A DNA stretch of 28,811 nt from Paraglomus occultum (Eukaryota > Glomeromycota > Glomeromycetes > Paraglomerales > Paraglomeraceae). Under the pieces are notes generated by a model. That model made no database searches. It was not told where the DNA came from and saw only the letters and a list, made by a program, of their open reading frames with translations. Positions 9,572 to 20,840 of this stretch are shown one piece after another. The stretch is taken from the NCBI GenBank assembly GCA_910592205.1, contig CAJVPJ010000321.1:1-28811 (forward strand), written 5' to 3'. The translations under genes were made by a program, and so were the position numbers. The first letter of the stretch is position 1; each line of letters begins with the position of its first letter.

Positions 9572-11760
9572 AGTTCATAGACAATAATATAATGCTTGAC
9601 GAACGGTTCACTGGTTAGATAATTATTGCACTTTTATCCTTTGATCAAAATGGTACGCGTTTTTCGTCCACAATTATCCACATCATCAACCGCTGTCTCG
9701 TCGTTTAATATTGAATGTTTGAAAGTATCCGTTTCAGGTTGTAGTTTTCGTTTACGGCTGTGTTAGCAGTTTAATTTTTCCTGATATGGTATGATATATT
9801 GGGAAGAACAGGACCAAGGTTATGCTCAATATATGTAGACGATACTCGTAGGACAGCAAATTGGCATCCATATGGATACTTGTAAATTTTTGCATATAGT
9901 AAATTTATCGGCATGTGCCGAGAATGTCTCATGTGTAAAAATTAAAATAACCGAGCTTAAATTAGACGATAAGTTTGCACCACTGAGAAATACGAGCGTA
10001 CTTGCATTTCTTTTCTTTTCTTTTCTTTTCTTTTCTTTTCTTTTTTCATTTTTGCGGACATGCCCGAGAGGAAATAACAAAAGTAAACTGATCTTGTGTG
10101 TAAGCATACTCTAATCATAATGACACGGCCAAAAATGTGAACAGTCAATATACTTGAGAAAAAGCCCTTTTCACATCAACGTAATTCACATGAACAAGAC
10201 AAATACACCTTGGCACAGGGTGTGTATACGGTTTCATGTTACTGTAGAAAAGAAATCGATTCGAAATTGTGTGCACATACTCCCATCTCGATATTTGGTA
10301 AAACGTTCTCATCGCCATCCAGCGAACTTTCTCCGAAATCTAACAAAGAATTTTGAAGCATGTTTGTTGTACAAAGCATGGCTCCGACTAGTTTTAAGCA
10401 ACCGAATTTTAACCCCGGTATACTATAAGGCAAAAAGCGGGGGTTTGCATAAATGTAAACAACAAGTTTAGGTTTTGGCAACAAGATAACAAGAACATAA
10501 AGAATTGAAAAGAAAAAGGCGAACAGTGCGGATGTAAAGAATTAATATCATATGGTAGATATATATAGATAGCAATAAGCGTTAGGAATCATATAAAAAT
10601 CTCGGGTGCGGTAAAATATATTGAGGGATGCGATATTCGGATAAAAGGGAAAAAAGGTTACGAATTTCCGCGAAATATTAATAAACACCCTTGAACATCG
10701 CCCACCGGTTTCCTTCAACTGAAAACTTAACACTTGCTACCTAGTAGCCTCTACAATTACTCACACCCAAACAACGGGGGTTGCTTACCACCTTGTCTCC
10801 ATCTCTAAAGAACTTGAAAAAAGCTTGTTGATGAATAACGAAACGGGGGGTAGAGCATGAAAAGAGAAGGACTGGCCGCCTTTGTATGATTCTAAACTGA
10901 ATCATAAAGGTGAACGACCGTGAAGAAGGAACGGGTAAAATGATATAAATATGTGAGCAGATGCGATGGAAAGAGTAGAGTAAGGGGCGAATTCATTTCG
11001 ACATTGGAGCTATATTTTTCGCAAGTCTTGAGAAAATCAACATTTTTTCTGCCGACCGGAAAAGCAAGTAACAAACGCCTTGTACCATTATAAGTTTTCC
11101 GATTGGGAAAAGCAAGTGGAGCATTTGATCCGGGGCTGTCGTGCTGCTGACATGTAATATATGACAAGATGTCCTTCCCTTGAGATGAAACAACAATTCT
11201 TGGCATATGGATTGTAAGGTTGTATCAATGGGCGATAAGTTGGTTATTGTTTATTACTTTGCATAATCCCTTTAGTGTTCTTAATGAATAGTGATAATTA
11301 ATTAATTGTTAGCCTAAATTCTCCCACACCCTCTTCTTCTCCAGCATTCTTCCCCGCCCCCCTTTCCTCCTTCACAATGTTTTCGGATTCAATGGAAATG
11401 CTGATACATTATTATTATTGATAAGTTTTGTGTGTATGTTTTGTGTTTGGTTTTGTTTTTTTTCTCACGTTTCACTTTTGAATCTAACCACGCGATGTCC
11501 TTGTTGGTTCGAAACCAACCACTTAAACAGTTTTCTTTAGGACGCCATATTTGGCGTACAACTCTTCAAGCGAATTAAAATTGCAAATGAGTGATGCAAA
11601 TTTGGTAGATAATGCAAATGTTTGTTAGTTGTACCAAATTATTCTATTACAAATACTGACATGAAATGATCTATGGATAGATAATAGACTCATTGTCATT
11701 ATTGACAGACAAGCGGCTTCGTTTGTCTCAAAGTTTGACAAATTTGTGATGTACAAGTAA
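9572..11760. other. Long gene-free spacer downstream of the RAD51D-like gene
   Basis: I find no gene. Frames of 60-105 codons occur on both strands but overlap each other, carry no domain and partly consist of simple repeat. The stretch contains a (TTTTC)n tract at 10008-10046 and a perfect hairpin TTGGTTCGAAACCAA near 11503. It may hold regulatory or untranslated sequence. Confidence 0.45.
10008..10046. repeat. (TTTTC)n microsatellite
   Basis: About seven to eight copies of the pentanucleotide TTTTC. It creates spurious Phe/Leu- or Lys/Glu-rich frames on both strands. Confidence 0.9.
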
Positions 11761-13236
11761 CGCACGTTATTAATATACGGGGAGGGATGACGATGAACGG
11801 ATGAACGGATGAACGATGAACAAAACCAGTCACCAGTGGCTCAGCTGACTCTATTTGCTATTCCGGCTCGACAAGGAAGAACGCATGATCATTTTCCTTT
11901 ATCATTTTCATGATCGGAAAGATCGGGTTACAATTAAACTGTGTTGTGTTATAAAAAGTCACCATGTCTTATTCTGTGCATAGGGGAGATGTCTTACAGC
12001 AGCAGTGTCACTGTAACTGAGATTAATATTAATAATATGTGTATGATGTACAGCAAAGAGAAGGGTAAGAATGGTTACTGTGTTACTTGAATATGCGCTC
12101 GTGGTTTTAATAGTTGAGTCCACGGTGCACTCATGGTGCGTTACGCTATAACTTAAACGCATAGTGTATTTACGGTGTGATAGCTGATTCGCTGGAATGA
12201 GACAAGGAAGTTTCGGAGATAAGGACATCAATTACAAAGAAAAAAAAAAGATATGATGGATGCAACCCAAGGATAATTAATTAATAATCGTAAAGGGAAC
12301 GATATATAATCGGAGATAGGGTTAATTTAAAAAGTGTAACGTAAACGGTCGTTGATTGTTCTCGAACTTGTGCAAAAAGTCTGGAACCTTTTCAAAAGCG
12401 TAGAGAATGTCGAGGGATGTAGAATGGGTTCATGGGGCGTAGAGTGGGGAAAATAGATTCTTTAGCTCTACATATAAATGGAAAACAGTGTTTATCATTA
12501 CTAGTTATAAATCAATATAAACAATTAGGGTAAATAAGTGATTATATACGTGTATGTTATATATGGTAGGTATATACAGTATACCGTATATGTATAAATT
12601 TATTATGTACAGTGTACCGTATATGTATAAATTTATTACATACAGTATACCATATACGCATTATGTCATACGCCCCCCATACCCACTGCACTGCAAAAAG
12701 TTGACGCATTCATCCATTGTTAATAGTTGTTGTCATGTACTGTGTATTATCACTACTATGTATGGCAAAGCTTTGTAGGATAATGATTTAAGATACTCCA
12801 TTCAATGTGACACATGATACAACATAAAATTTTGTAATATGCCCTAAACTGATAACAAGGATACTTCAACAACGACATCGTAAAGAAAGAGGACCAATAA
12901 AGCGCTCCTGAAACTGGAGTACAACTCGGCATGATTTTCTTTATATACGACTCTTCAGTACGACGAGTTTAACTCCACTTTTTTCAGTTAAGAAAGTGTG
13001 TAGACTGTGTTTTGAAAGCAAGAATTCCCCCTTTTCCCTTCCGCACCCCCCCTTTTTTTCACGGACATATAGTATATTAGAAAAAGCCCAAACGTAATCA
13101 ATCGTACATCATCTTTGCTCTGAGAGCAAGGGAAAAAGTGAAAAAGAAAGCTTGATTTATAGAAAAAGCCGAATATTATAGAAATCTCGACCCCCCAAAC
13201 ACAATCGCGCGTAGTAAAAAAAAATTTCACACACAA
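11761..13236. promoter_or_regulatory. Long upstream region of the HMG-box gene
   Basis: No coding sequence is supported. It includes a short GGATGAAC repeat (about 11790-11822), a 33-bp tandem repeat at 12575-12665 and poly-C/poly-T tracts near 13040-13060. A promoter for the gene at 13337 should lie here, but I cannot assign sites. Confidence 0.4.
12575..12665. repeat. 33-bp tandem repeat, about 2.8 copies
   Basis: The units start at 12575, 12608 and 12641. Each begins TACAGTRTACCRTATA, and the two complete copies continue GTATAAATTTATTA. They differ at only three or four positions. The AGTATACCGTATAT core is nearly palindromic, so each unit can form a small hairpin or bind a dimeric factor. 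Confidence 0.85.
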
Positions 13237-13336
13237 ATCAATATCAACATCAACATCAACATCAACAGCATCATCAACAGCATTTCATCAAAATCAAACA
13301 ACATCAACAAAATCAACAAACAACAACACTGTCAAA
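13237..13336 (+). promoter_or_regulatory. G-poor CAA/ATC-repeat leader of the HMG-box gene
   Basis: The 100 bases before the ATG are almost free of G and consist of ATCAAC, CAACAT and ACAACA repeats. The start context is GTCAAAATGA. Unstructured CAA-rich leaders are typical of efficiently scanned fungal 5' untranslated regions, and this one supports the start at 13337. Confidence 0.6.
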
Positions 13337-14770
13337 ATGACTGCATCAGTAGAAGATCAAAAAACCTTTTTCTCATCATCTCTACATTCTTCACCCACTA
13401 CATCACCCCGCTCATCATCCTCTCCCTCTCCATTACCTGCATTGTATCCCGTGCAAAAGACCGATGAACAGAAACTCCAACAAACTTCCTCCAAGCTACG
13501 CCAAATCGCGCCCGCTCCTCCATCACCCGTCAACGTCGGTGGACAATCAGACTATAGCGTATACCACATACCAAAAGGGTTCGAAGTCATTATAGTTCCC
13601 AAGACTGCTGGCACGCCTGACGGAAACAACAACTCTGTCGCTGCTCAATCCATCCCCAAGATTCCCATTTCTCCCGTCTATACAGCTTCTTCAACCGATT
13701 CTTCAGACCGCTCTTCCTCCCCTTCCACTCCCCCCTCCTCTACTTCTCCGTCCACCGCATCAAACATGCAAGCATCGTCCTGGAGAAAACGACAAAAGAC
13801 TGGTCACATTCCGCGTCCGAAAAACTGCTTTATGGCCTATCGCGAATCCATACAGCACAAGATTCTCAAAGAACGGCCCGGTCTAAACAACAAGATCGTC
13901 TCCATCATTGCCGCTCAACAATGGAACCGAGAATCCCCTGCCACAAAGAATCACTGGAGGGAGGTTGCAAGGCAGTTAAAGGAAGAACATCAGAAACTGT
14001 ATCCGAATTACAAATTCGCACCGAAAAAGAAGATTGGAAAGAACGGCGGGAAAGGTGTTGTCAAGGGAGCGATGGGGAAAAAGGCCACTGCAGGTTGTGA
14101 TAAAGAGAAGGCAAGACTGCAGCAACAGCAACAACAGCAGCAACAGCAGCAGCAACAGCAGCAGCAGCAAGGACAATACCAACAGATAACGTTACAATCG
14201 ACTCAATCGCAATCTTTCCCTCGAACCGTCTGGGGCCATTACCGCTCATCGTCTGTCGAATCATTTCACTCTTTTGTCAGCGACTCTTCCACGTTTGCAT
14301 CACCACCGACATCCTTTACATCACCACCATCGCCGACATCCTACTCATCACCCTCACCACACATGTCACTATCGTCATCATCGCCACTTCGCTACGAAGC
14401 ATACTCTGACGGTACGCATCCGATGCCATTCGAATTCCACCGCCTGTACACGCAGATAACGATGCCGTCATTGCAATTGAGCGAATTTCCATTCGAATCG
14501 AATGATCTAGTGACGCCCATCGATGTCGAATCGGTCGACGTTGGGGGTAACGATGGTAGCGGAGGGTGTGGTGGAAACGGAGCGTTTTTTGATAATTCTG
14601 CCGAGTATGGATACGACGATTTCATGACGGATGATGACGATAGCATGAGAGGATTTCATTATCTGGCCCAGGATGCGAACGGAGAGAGAATGGGTCAAGG
14701 GATTTTGGAGCAGCAGTGCAGGCAAGAGCGTATGTGTCAGCAGCAGCATGCGTTGGTTCCGTTCGAGTGA
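13337..14770 (+). CDS. MATA-type HMG-box transcription factor
   Basis: A 477-residue intronless protein. A Ser/Pro/Thr-rich N-terminus (1-150) is followed by a basic KRQK stretch and one HMG box at about 159-227. The box begins RPKNCFMAYRES and has the landmarks NNKIVSIIAAQQWN and HQKLYPNYKFAPKKK. The N..F..YR and YPNYK features are those of the sequence-specific MATA_HMG/SOX-type class, which bends DNA at AACAAT-like sites. A Lys-rich nuclear-localisation tail follows, then 17 consecutive Gln (262-278, mixed CAG/CAA), a Ser/Pro/His-rich region, and an acidic segment (DDFMTDDDDS) that could activate transcription. The gene is probably nuclear and regulatory. MATA_HMG genes are strongly expanded in Glomeromycotina, so a mating role cannot be assumed. 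It converges with the C2H2 gene at 18493-19581. Confidence 0.88.
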   Translation: MTASVEDQKTFFSSSLHSSPTTSPRSSSSPSPLPALYPVQKTDEQKLQQTSSKLRQIAPAPPSPVNVGGQSDYSVYHIPKGFEVIIVPKTAGTPDGNNNSVAAQSIPKIPISPVYTASSTDSSDRSSSPSTPPSSTSPSTASNMQASSWRKRQKTGHIPRPKNCFMAYRESIQHKILKERPGLNNKIVSIIAAQQWNRESPATKNHWREVARQLKEEHQKLYPNYKFAPKKKIGKNGGKGVVKGAMGKKATAGCDKEKARLQQQQQQQQQQQQQQQQQGQYQQITLQSTQSQSFPRTVWGHYRSSSVESFHSFVSDSSTFASPPTSFTSPPSPTSYSSPSPHMSLSSSSPLRYEAYSDGTHPMPFEFHRLYTQITMPSLQLSEFPFESNDLVTPIDVESVDVGGNDGSGGCGGNGAFFDNSAEYGYDDFMTDDDDSMRGFHYLAQDANGERMGQGILEQQCRQERMCQQQHALVPFE

Positions 14771-17700
14771 GGAATTCGGGACTACTGTTTTCCGTTTATT
14801 TTTGTCTTTTGCACGTTTTACATAATTCATCATTCACACTTTATCTTTTCATTTATTTATTTGCATTTATATACATATATACATATTATACATATCTACC
14901 ATTGTTTCTCATCCGAGTTCTTCATTTGCATTTTTTTTTCTCATCATGTTTATTATTTTGCATTTTTCTTTTTCTTTTCTTGCATTCTCCCCCCCCCCCC
15001 TCTTTGTAACCCATTCCTTTTTCATATAGATTATACATATATACACACACATTCACTTTCCGCATAGAGTTTCGGGTTACAATATTAAATACTATAGACA
15101 TGCGTATGTATACATACGCGATATATATACATTTGCATTGCATTCATATTCACTTGTAAGTAGCAAAATAGACTTTTCCTTTATTATTTACATACAACCA
15201 CCCCCCAAAAAAACCAAAAACATCACAATCACAAACACAAACACAAACACAACACAAAGACACACATACTCACCGATCGCATTCTTTTTACTACGCACTT
15301 TTTTATTCCAAAAACTTCATGACATTCATAATGGGAGGATTTTGGTGAATTTCACTAGTTTTTCGGTTTAATCTCTTTCGATTTGTTTTTTTTTTCCTTT
15401 GCTTTCATAATTTCTGTTCATTTTTCCAACTCGTTTCTTTTTCTCTCCTTTTTTGTGTTTTTCACCATTAACCCATTCATTGAATGATTGGCTAAGATTT
15501 TATATATTCGGCAATTTCAAAGTTTTAATTGACACTTTTTCTTTTGCACTAATATGATGAAATGAACACGTTATGGCTTTTTTCATATCCGAATTAAAAT
15601 ATACTATAATGACAATGTAAAAATTCACGTAACAAAAACTTGGCGTAATTTTTTTCTAAAGAAAAAAAATTGCGTTAAATAAAGGCATAATTCTTGATTC
15701 TTAATTTTAATCCAAGTCTTTTTAATTGTGGTTTTTCAAACTTGATGTTTGATGTATGTAATCAAACGTGTATCGATATTGTCTATTATTATGCATATGA
15801 CATGTTTGTCGAAGAGAAAAGAGTGCCCCCTCGGTTGATGGTTGATGGCCGTTTGTGATTGGCTCATGTGTCATAATGATTTGAAATCATCCCGCACTTG
15901 AGGTTTCTATATTTGGGTTATACGATTTTAGTTGTGTAAACAGAAATATGCATATAATTAATGAAAAAAGCCACAAGAGGAAAGGAAAAGATGGGTTTTG
16001 TTTTTGGTCTCACAGCCCCAAACATCATTCTACAATAGATGTCATTGTCTCGATGGTTTTCCCACGACTGCGACTGACAAATGAAACGGCATAATATAGT
16101 GATGTATGTATGTTATGTTATGTTATGTGTGTGTGTATGCTGTATATGTGTGTGTATATATGTATTTATTGGGTAGGCTGTTTGTAAGTCTAGGAGATAA
16201 AGACGATTCAACATGACGTTCTACTCGACATGATTGTTTTCATTGCTGCTTCTTGATACCTCAGATAACATGTTACAGTATACTGTATGAGGACATTATG
16301 TAATGTGTGTAACACTTTATATAGTAATGCGTATATCAGAAATAAGATTAATGAGATGGAACAACGGGGGGTGTGTTTAGTTTTATTTAGGGGTGATGTC
16401 AAAATTCATTTCATTCCCCCCCATAATATGTATACATATACATGTACATATATACATAGTTATTATTATTATTATTATTATCCGGTCAACATCCAATTAC
16501 AAAAACGCGCGCGTGTACAACGCGATGATTGTGTTATGTCAGCAAGCTTTTTTTTTTTCACGGTTTAAAAGAGGGGAGAGACATATTAATATGGGCGCTT
16601 GGGCTTTACTTATTTATCTATTTACTTTGTTTATTTTACAAGCATTGGCACCACGATGAAATTGACATCTGCGTCTGGAGATCTTCAATGCACAAAGAAA
16701 ACTAGTAATACATAGTAATAGTGATAGTAATAGGATAACACAACGACTAAATAGAAAGGTGACGATCAAAAGGGGGGAAAGAAAAGGGGGGAAATGGGGA
16801 AAATGGAAAGAAATAGGGAACGAGTATGTTGAATGTGTTGAATATAATGTGCATGCATGTATAATATAATAAATATGGTTAATCACATTATAAACTTCCG
16901 TATAACATGATCACATGTCTGTTATATCACACATATACTATCACTGTTATATATTATTACAGTATTCTCTTTCCCATCACCAATAATCCACCCATATACT
17001 CGCAGACAATCTATTGTATCCATTTACGTTGGAATATAAACCACCGACACTACTATCATTTTATTTTATTTGACAGGTCTGACATTATCTCGTGTGCGAT
17101 CCCTGATTGTCACGCGTGTTATTTCATTAAGTATGTACTGTATATTCTATATTAATATATACACTCATACTGTATATTCATTTCTGTATATATTCGCTCT
17201 TACACGTGAACGGTTTGACTGTAATTTCTTTGTGTAAACCTGAAACGCATATGGCAAATACACAAAATCAGACGATGTGATGACAATCCTTTCCCCCCTT
17301 GCTTTTGTGTCGCCCTGTTTTAAAAAAAAGGTCGGGAATATTTTGGTTTTTATTTAACGGCAATATAAATTGTTGAGAAGAAATATAAAAAAAAGTAAAA
17401 AGAAAAAATGTGAAGAATTGAAAAAAAAAAAAGGAAAAGAAAAAAAAACAACTTATTGTTAGATGGTGGATATTATCAGAAGATCTCTTATAGCGTTATC
17501 TCGAAATAGGTTTCATATTAAAGAGAACTTCAATCTTACAATTGTACAACCGCAAGTTGAGCTTTATAAATGATGAGGAAAGGATGGGGGTTTTTTTTCG
17601 GTTATTTGGTAGAAAAAAACACAGTTTACATAGAAAAGGTCATCGCGTTGAAAAAGACGAAATTTTAAGCCTTATAAGAAAACAAACGAAAATGATATGT

Positions 17701-18492
17701 TACGTAATATTGCGAAAATAAACTTAAAAAAAAAATTTAATAAAAACTATATACATTAAGGGAAAAGGGGGTACAAAAGACAAACTTGTCGACTTTTTTA
17801 GGTTAAATTGCGAATTTTTAAAAACGCGTTAATAAGCATTTGTTGGCAAAACGAAAATTATGTTATATAGAAGAAAAAGAACACAAATCAACTTGCATTT
17901 TTAGGATAGAGTGAAAATAAATCATATAAAGCGCTATTGTAAATTCTAATAACGTAATCTTACGCTAATTTCAAATATCGATATTTGCATTCAGCAAAGA
18001 ATGGTACGAATGAGATTTTCTATAAGAAGAGGATAATATATCTATAAAAAAACGTAACACTTTTCGAACGGGTATATAGAACAGGATCATGTTTCTTCTA
18101 TTTCTTTTTCCGGGAAAGAAAAAAAAAACGAGAAGAAAGTAATTGTGAATTGATTCTCTGTTAGGGAATAAGTAATCTTTTGGCCATATACTGTTTAGAG
18201 AAAATCATTGGGGTTCCAAAACCATCGACTTATCCTCCTCCAAAAACATACTAGAAGAAAAGAATTGAAAACGTGATAACCCACAGGAAAAAGGAAACAT
18301 TCTCCAACTCTACTCAATAAGTTTGTGTATCATCCGCCTTTGTTTTTTCGTCCAACAAATAGAAAAAACATCACTATAATCTTTCGAGAAAAACAAAGCA
18401 GACAAAAACAAACAATAGTTTCCTCCTCAAAAAAAAATATAAATATTCCAAAAAAAATAATAATTATTCCTCGCATAATTCTCCAATATTTT
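14771..18492. other. 3.7-kb gene-free region between two convergent transcription-factor genes
   Basis: It is dense in homopolymers and simple repeats: a poly-C run near 14990-15000, ATACATAT tracts, (TGTATG/TTATG)n at about 16100-16160, (TTA)n at 16457-16481, and many A and G runs between 16760 and 18130. Frames of up to about 100 codons are low-complexity and mutually overlapping. It should include both 3' untranslated regions. I see no gene. Confidence 0.5.
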
Positions 18493-19581
18493 TTAAAACC
18501 TCGTATTCGCTGGCCATGTAAACTGTCGTCCACTAGCGTTATGATTATTGTTGCTTACAGGATACGGCAAAGTCCGATCGGCACTAACGCTAAACATTAT
18601 TTCGCTCAATGTATGCGATGGTTTCTGAGGAATAATCGCGTCATATACACGTGAAACAACTGACGGTTGATAAGCTTCACGACATTCGATTGGTGCTGGT
18701 CTACTTGAAAATTGTGAATCCCGGTCGCGTGTGTTGTAGTGAGGGGCACAGCAAGGCGGAGACGAGGAACCATAAGAAGCGTTTCGGTAAAAACCGTTCG
18801 CGTCGCCGTTGTTTGACAAGACAAAGCCAGATGCCAGCAATTCTTCATCAACGCCCGACCCGTATCCTTCGGACGAACTGACGGAAAAGGCGGGACTTGG
18901 CGGAATGTTTTCTTGTGTCACTTTTCCGTAATTGTTGCTGTAGTTATGGCTGTAGCCGTAGTTGTTGTCACCGCTACGGCTGTAGTCGTCTCGGCCGTTT
19001 TTACTATTGTCATTGTTGTTTGCGTTCTTTTTCGACTTGCCGTTCCTGTGTACTTGTTCAATGTGTCTACTGAGATGCCCTAATCTGCAAAAGGTTCTGG
19101 TGCAGTGGGGACACTTGTGCCTCTTTGGTCCTGAACTACTTTGTATAGTTTGTTCCGTAAAAATGAATTCAAAGTCCGTATGACGGTTACTACCGTTATG
19201 AACAGCGTTCCGAATATACAGTGAAGTATGACGAAATGTTATTTGAGGCATTTTCCCACGAGACTTGTCCTTCTTCTTGAACGCGTGCGTGCGATTGTGA
19301 CGAGACAGCTCGTCGGACCTGCTGAATCTTTTTCCGCAGCCGCCGTGTTGACAAGCGTGAGGTTTTTCACCGGTATGTATTCGCGTGTGTCTGGTCAAAT
19401 GTTCGAGTCGAGCAAACCTGTATTCACAAACGACACATTGAAAAGGACGATCCGATTTGGACGAAGAGGTAGACGACGTTTTTGTACTTTGTGGCGACGA
19501 TTCGAATGGTGGAGGAGAAGAGGAATTGTCAAGAGGAGTCTGTGAATCGCTGTTGAGGAGAGTTTCGATTGGAACAGACAT
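18493..19581 (-). CDS. C2H2 zinc-finger transcription factor, MIG1/CreA-like
   Basis: A 362-residue protein. A Ser/Pro/Thr-rich N-terminus precedes a classic two-finger pair joined by the HTGEKPH linker. Finger 1 is C49-x2-C52-x12-H65-x3-H69 with helix RLEHLTR; finger 2 is C77-x4-C82-x12-H95-x3-H99 with helix RSDELSR. These two helices are the signature of the MIG1/CreA/EGR group, which binds GC-box sites such as SYGGGG. A third finger, C157-x2-C160-x12-H173-x4-H178 (RLGHLSR), follows a 57-residue spacer, which is unusual because MIG1 and CreA have two fingers. Basic KKKDK and KSKK patches could be nuclear signals. The rest is Asn/Ser/Tyr-rich and disordered, ending FTWPANTRF. No intron is needed; part of the spacer could be an unrecognised one. 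The expected role is nuclear control of carbon-source or developmental genes. Confidence 0.87.
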   Translation of the reverse strand: MSVPIETLLNSDSQTPLDNSSSPPPFESSPQSTKTSSTSSSKSDRPFQCVVCEYRFARLEHLTRHTRIHTGEKPHACQHGGCGKRFSRSDELSRHNRTHAFKKKDKSRGKMPQITFRHTSLYIRNAVHNGSNRHTDFEFIFTEQTIQSSSGPKRHKCPHCTRTFCRLGHLSRHIEQVHRNGKSKKNANNNDNSKNGRDDYSRSGDNNYGYSHNYSNNYGKVTQENIPPSPAFSVSSSEGYGSGVDEELLASGFVLSNNGDANGFYRNASYGSSSPPCCAPHYNTRDRDSQFSSRPAPIECREAYQPSVVSRVYDAIIPQKPSHTLSEIMFSVSADRTLPYPVSNNNHNASGRQFTWPANTRF

Positions 19582-20249
19582 AATTGAGATGGAGAAAAAT
19601 TGAGAGAAAAAAAAAAAAAAAAAAAAGAATGAAAGTGGGTCAAAAAGAGAATCGACAAGAGTGGAATAAGTTAGGGATCAAGAAAGAAAATAGGCTTCTC
19701 TCTCGACGACAATGATATGTGGATAGAGGAGGGGGAAGAGGGATTTGGTTGGTTGTTGGAACAGGAGAGGGCTTGACAAGTTTGAAGGCAAAAAAATGTT
19801 CATTTTTAATAAATGTCAAATCTGCCGTGACATGCAGAGGGACGGGCTAGTGTTACCACGATTATTCACATGGTGCGCGAAAAGTTTTGACATTTTTGTA
19901 TAATATATTACGAGTAACAAGTGTGTTTACATCATCATTCTTGTGTAACAAACCGTAGTAGAATCAAAAAAGCAGAAAGTAAGGAAAAGGAGGACGAGGA
20001 AAGAGAAGAGGAAGCCGATAGTATTTGTTTTATTTATTTTTTAGCACTCGTTGAAATTAAAATCGCAGAGGGAAAAAAAAACTCGTACAGATCAGCAACG
20101 GTAACATGTGATATTTATTTATATCACGTATATAAAAATTATGCATCATGGTCATCTAAATACATTAAATGTTATCAAAGAAAGACAAAGAAAGGTGAAG
20201 AAAAAGATGATATCAACTCTATACATAAATACATACCATCCACCCATGT

Positions 20250-20346
20250 AATACATACACATACATACATACGTACATACGTACATACATACATACATAC
20301 ATACATACAGACATACAGACAGACATACAGACAGACAGACAGACCG
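20250..20346. repeat. Compound ACAT/ACGT/ACAG microsatellite
   Basis: Tetranucleotide repeats (ACATAC, ACGTACATAC, then ACAGACAGACAG) run continuously and account for the Cys/Val- and Thr/Tyr-rich frames on both strands. Confidence 0.9.
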
Positions 20347-20451
20347 ACCATACAATCCATACAATCATTACAACCGTATGCCATCCCATTTATTCATTTA
20401 TTCATTTCAAACCGTTTCAATCATTTAAACCGCAAACCGTTTTCCCCCCTC

Positions 20452-20488
20452 CCTATACTATACTATACTATACTATACTATATACTAT
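20452..20488. repeat. (CTATA)n microsatellite
   Basis: About seven copies of CTATA, followed by a short CT tract. Confidence 0.85.
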
Positions 20489-20789
20489 CTCTCTCTATAT
20501 ATTTTTGACTTGGCGCGGAAACTGAACAAAAGCAATGAGGCGATACTCCTATTATGGTTTATTTCATTGTGAAATCAATCCAATATAGTTAACAAGGCCC
20601 GTAGCTTTTTTTTTTTTTTTTCAAACGCTATATTTCAGTGTGCGATGTGTGACAGATACAATACATTAATATTATACATTCAGTTCAATTGATAACGTGC
20701 GAAAATAGTGGCTTGTAAAGTTTATGTTGTGCACAACCCACGGGTGAAGCTTACGAGAAAAAAACTCGAGCTTTTTGTTATCGGCGGTT

Positions 20790-20840
20790 CCGTACGTATG
20801 TACGTAATGTAAGTACGTAATGTAAGTACGTACACACACA
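20790..20840. repeat. Short GTACGTAATGTAA direct repeats
   Basis: Two adjacent copies of GTACGTAATGTAA are bracketed by palindromic GTACGTAC-type sequence and a short CA tract. No function is apparent. Confidence 0.6.

Noticed and set aside
10892-11206. 104-codon minus-strand frame in the spacer
   Set aside because: It overlaps another frame, has biased composition and no domain or splice partner.
11500-11520. TTGGTTCGAAACC looking like a tRNA T-arm
   Set aside because: There is no acceptor stem, D-arm or anticodon arm at the right distance on either strand; it is a perfect hairpin only.
16208-17155. Several 60-90 codon frames between the two transcription-factor genes
   Set aside because: They are low-complexity, Ile/Tyr/His-rich frames from simple repeats and contradict each other on both strands.
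19921-20508. 195-codon plus-strand frame and Cys/Val-rich minus-strand frames
   Set aside because: Most of the length is translated ACAT/ACAG and CTATA microsatellite; no domain is present.
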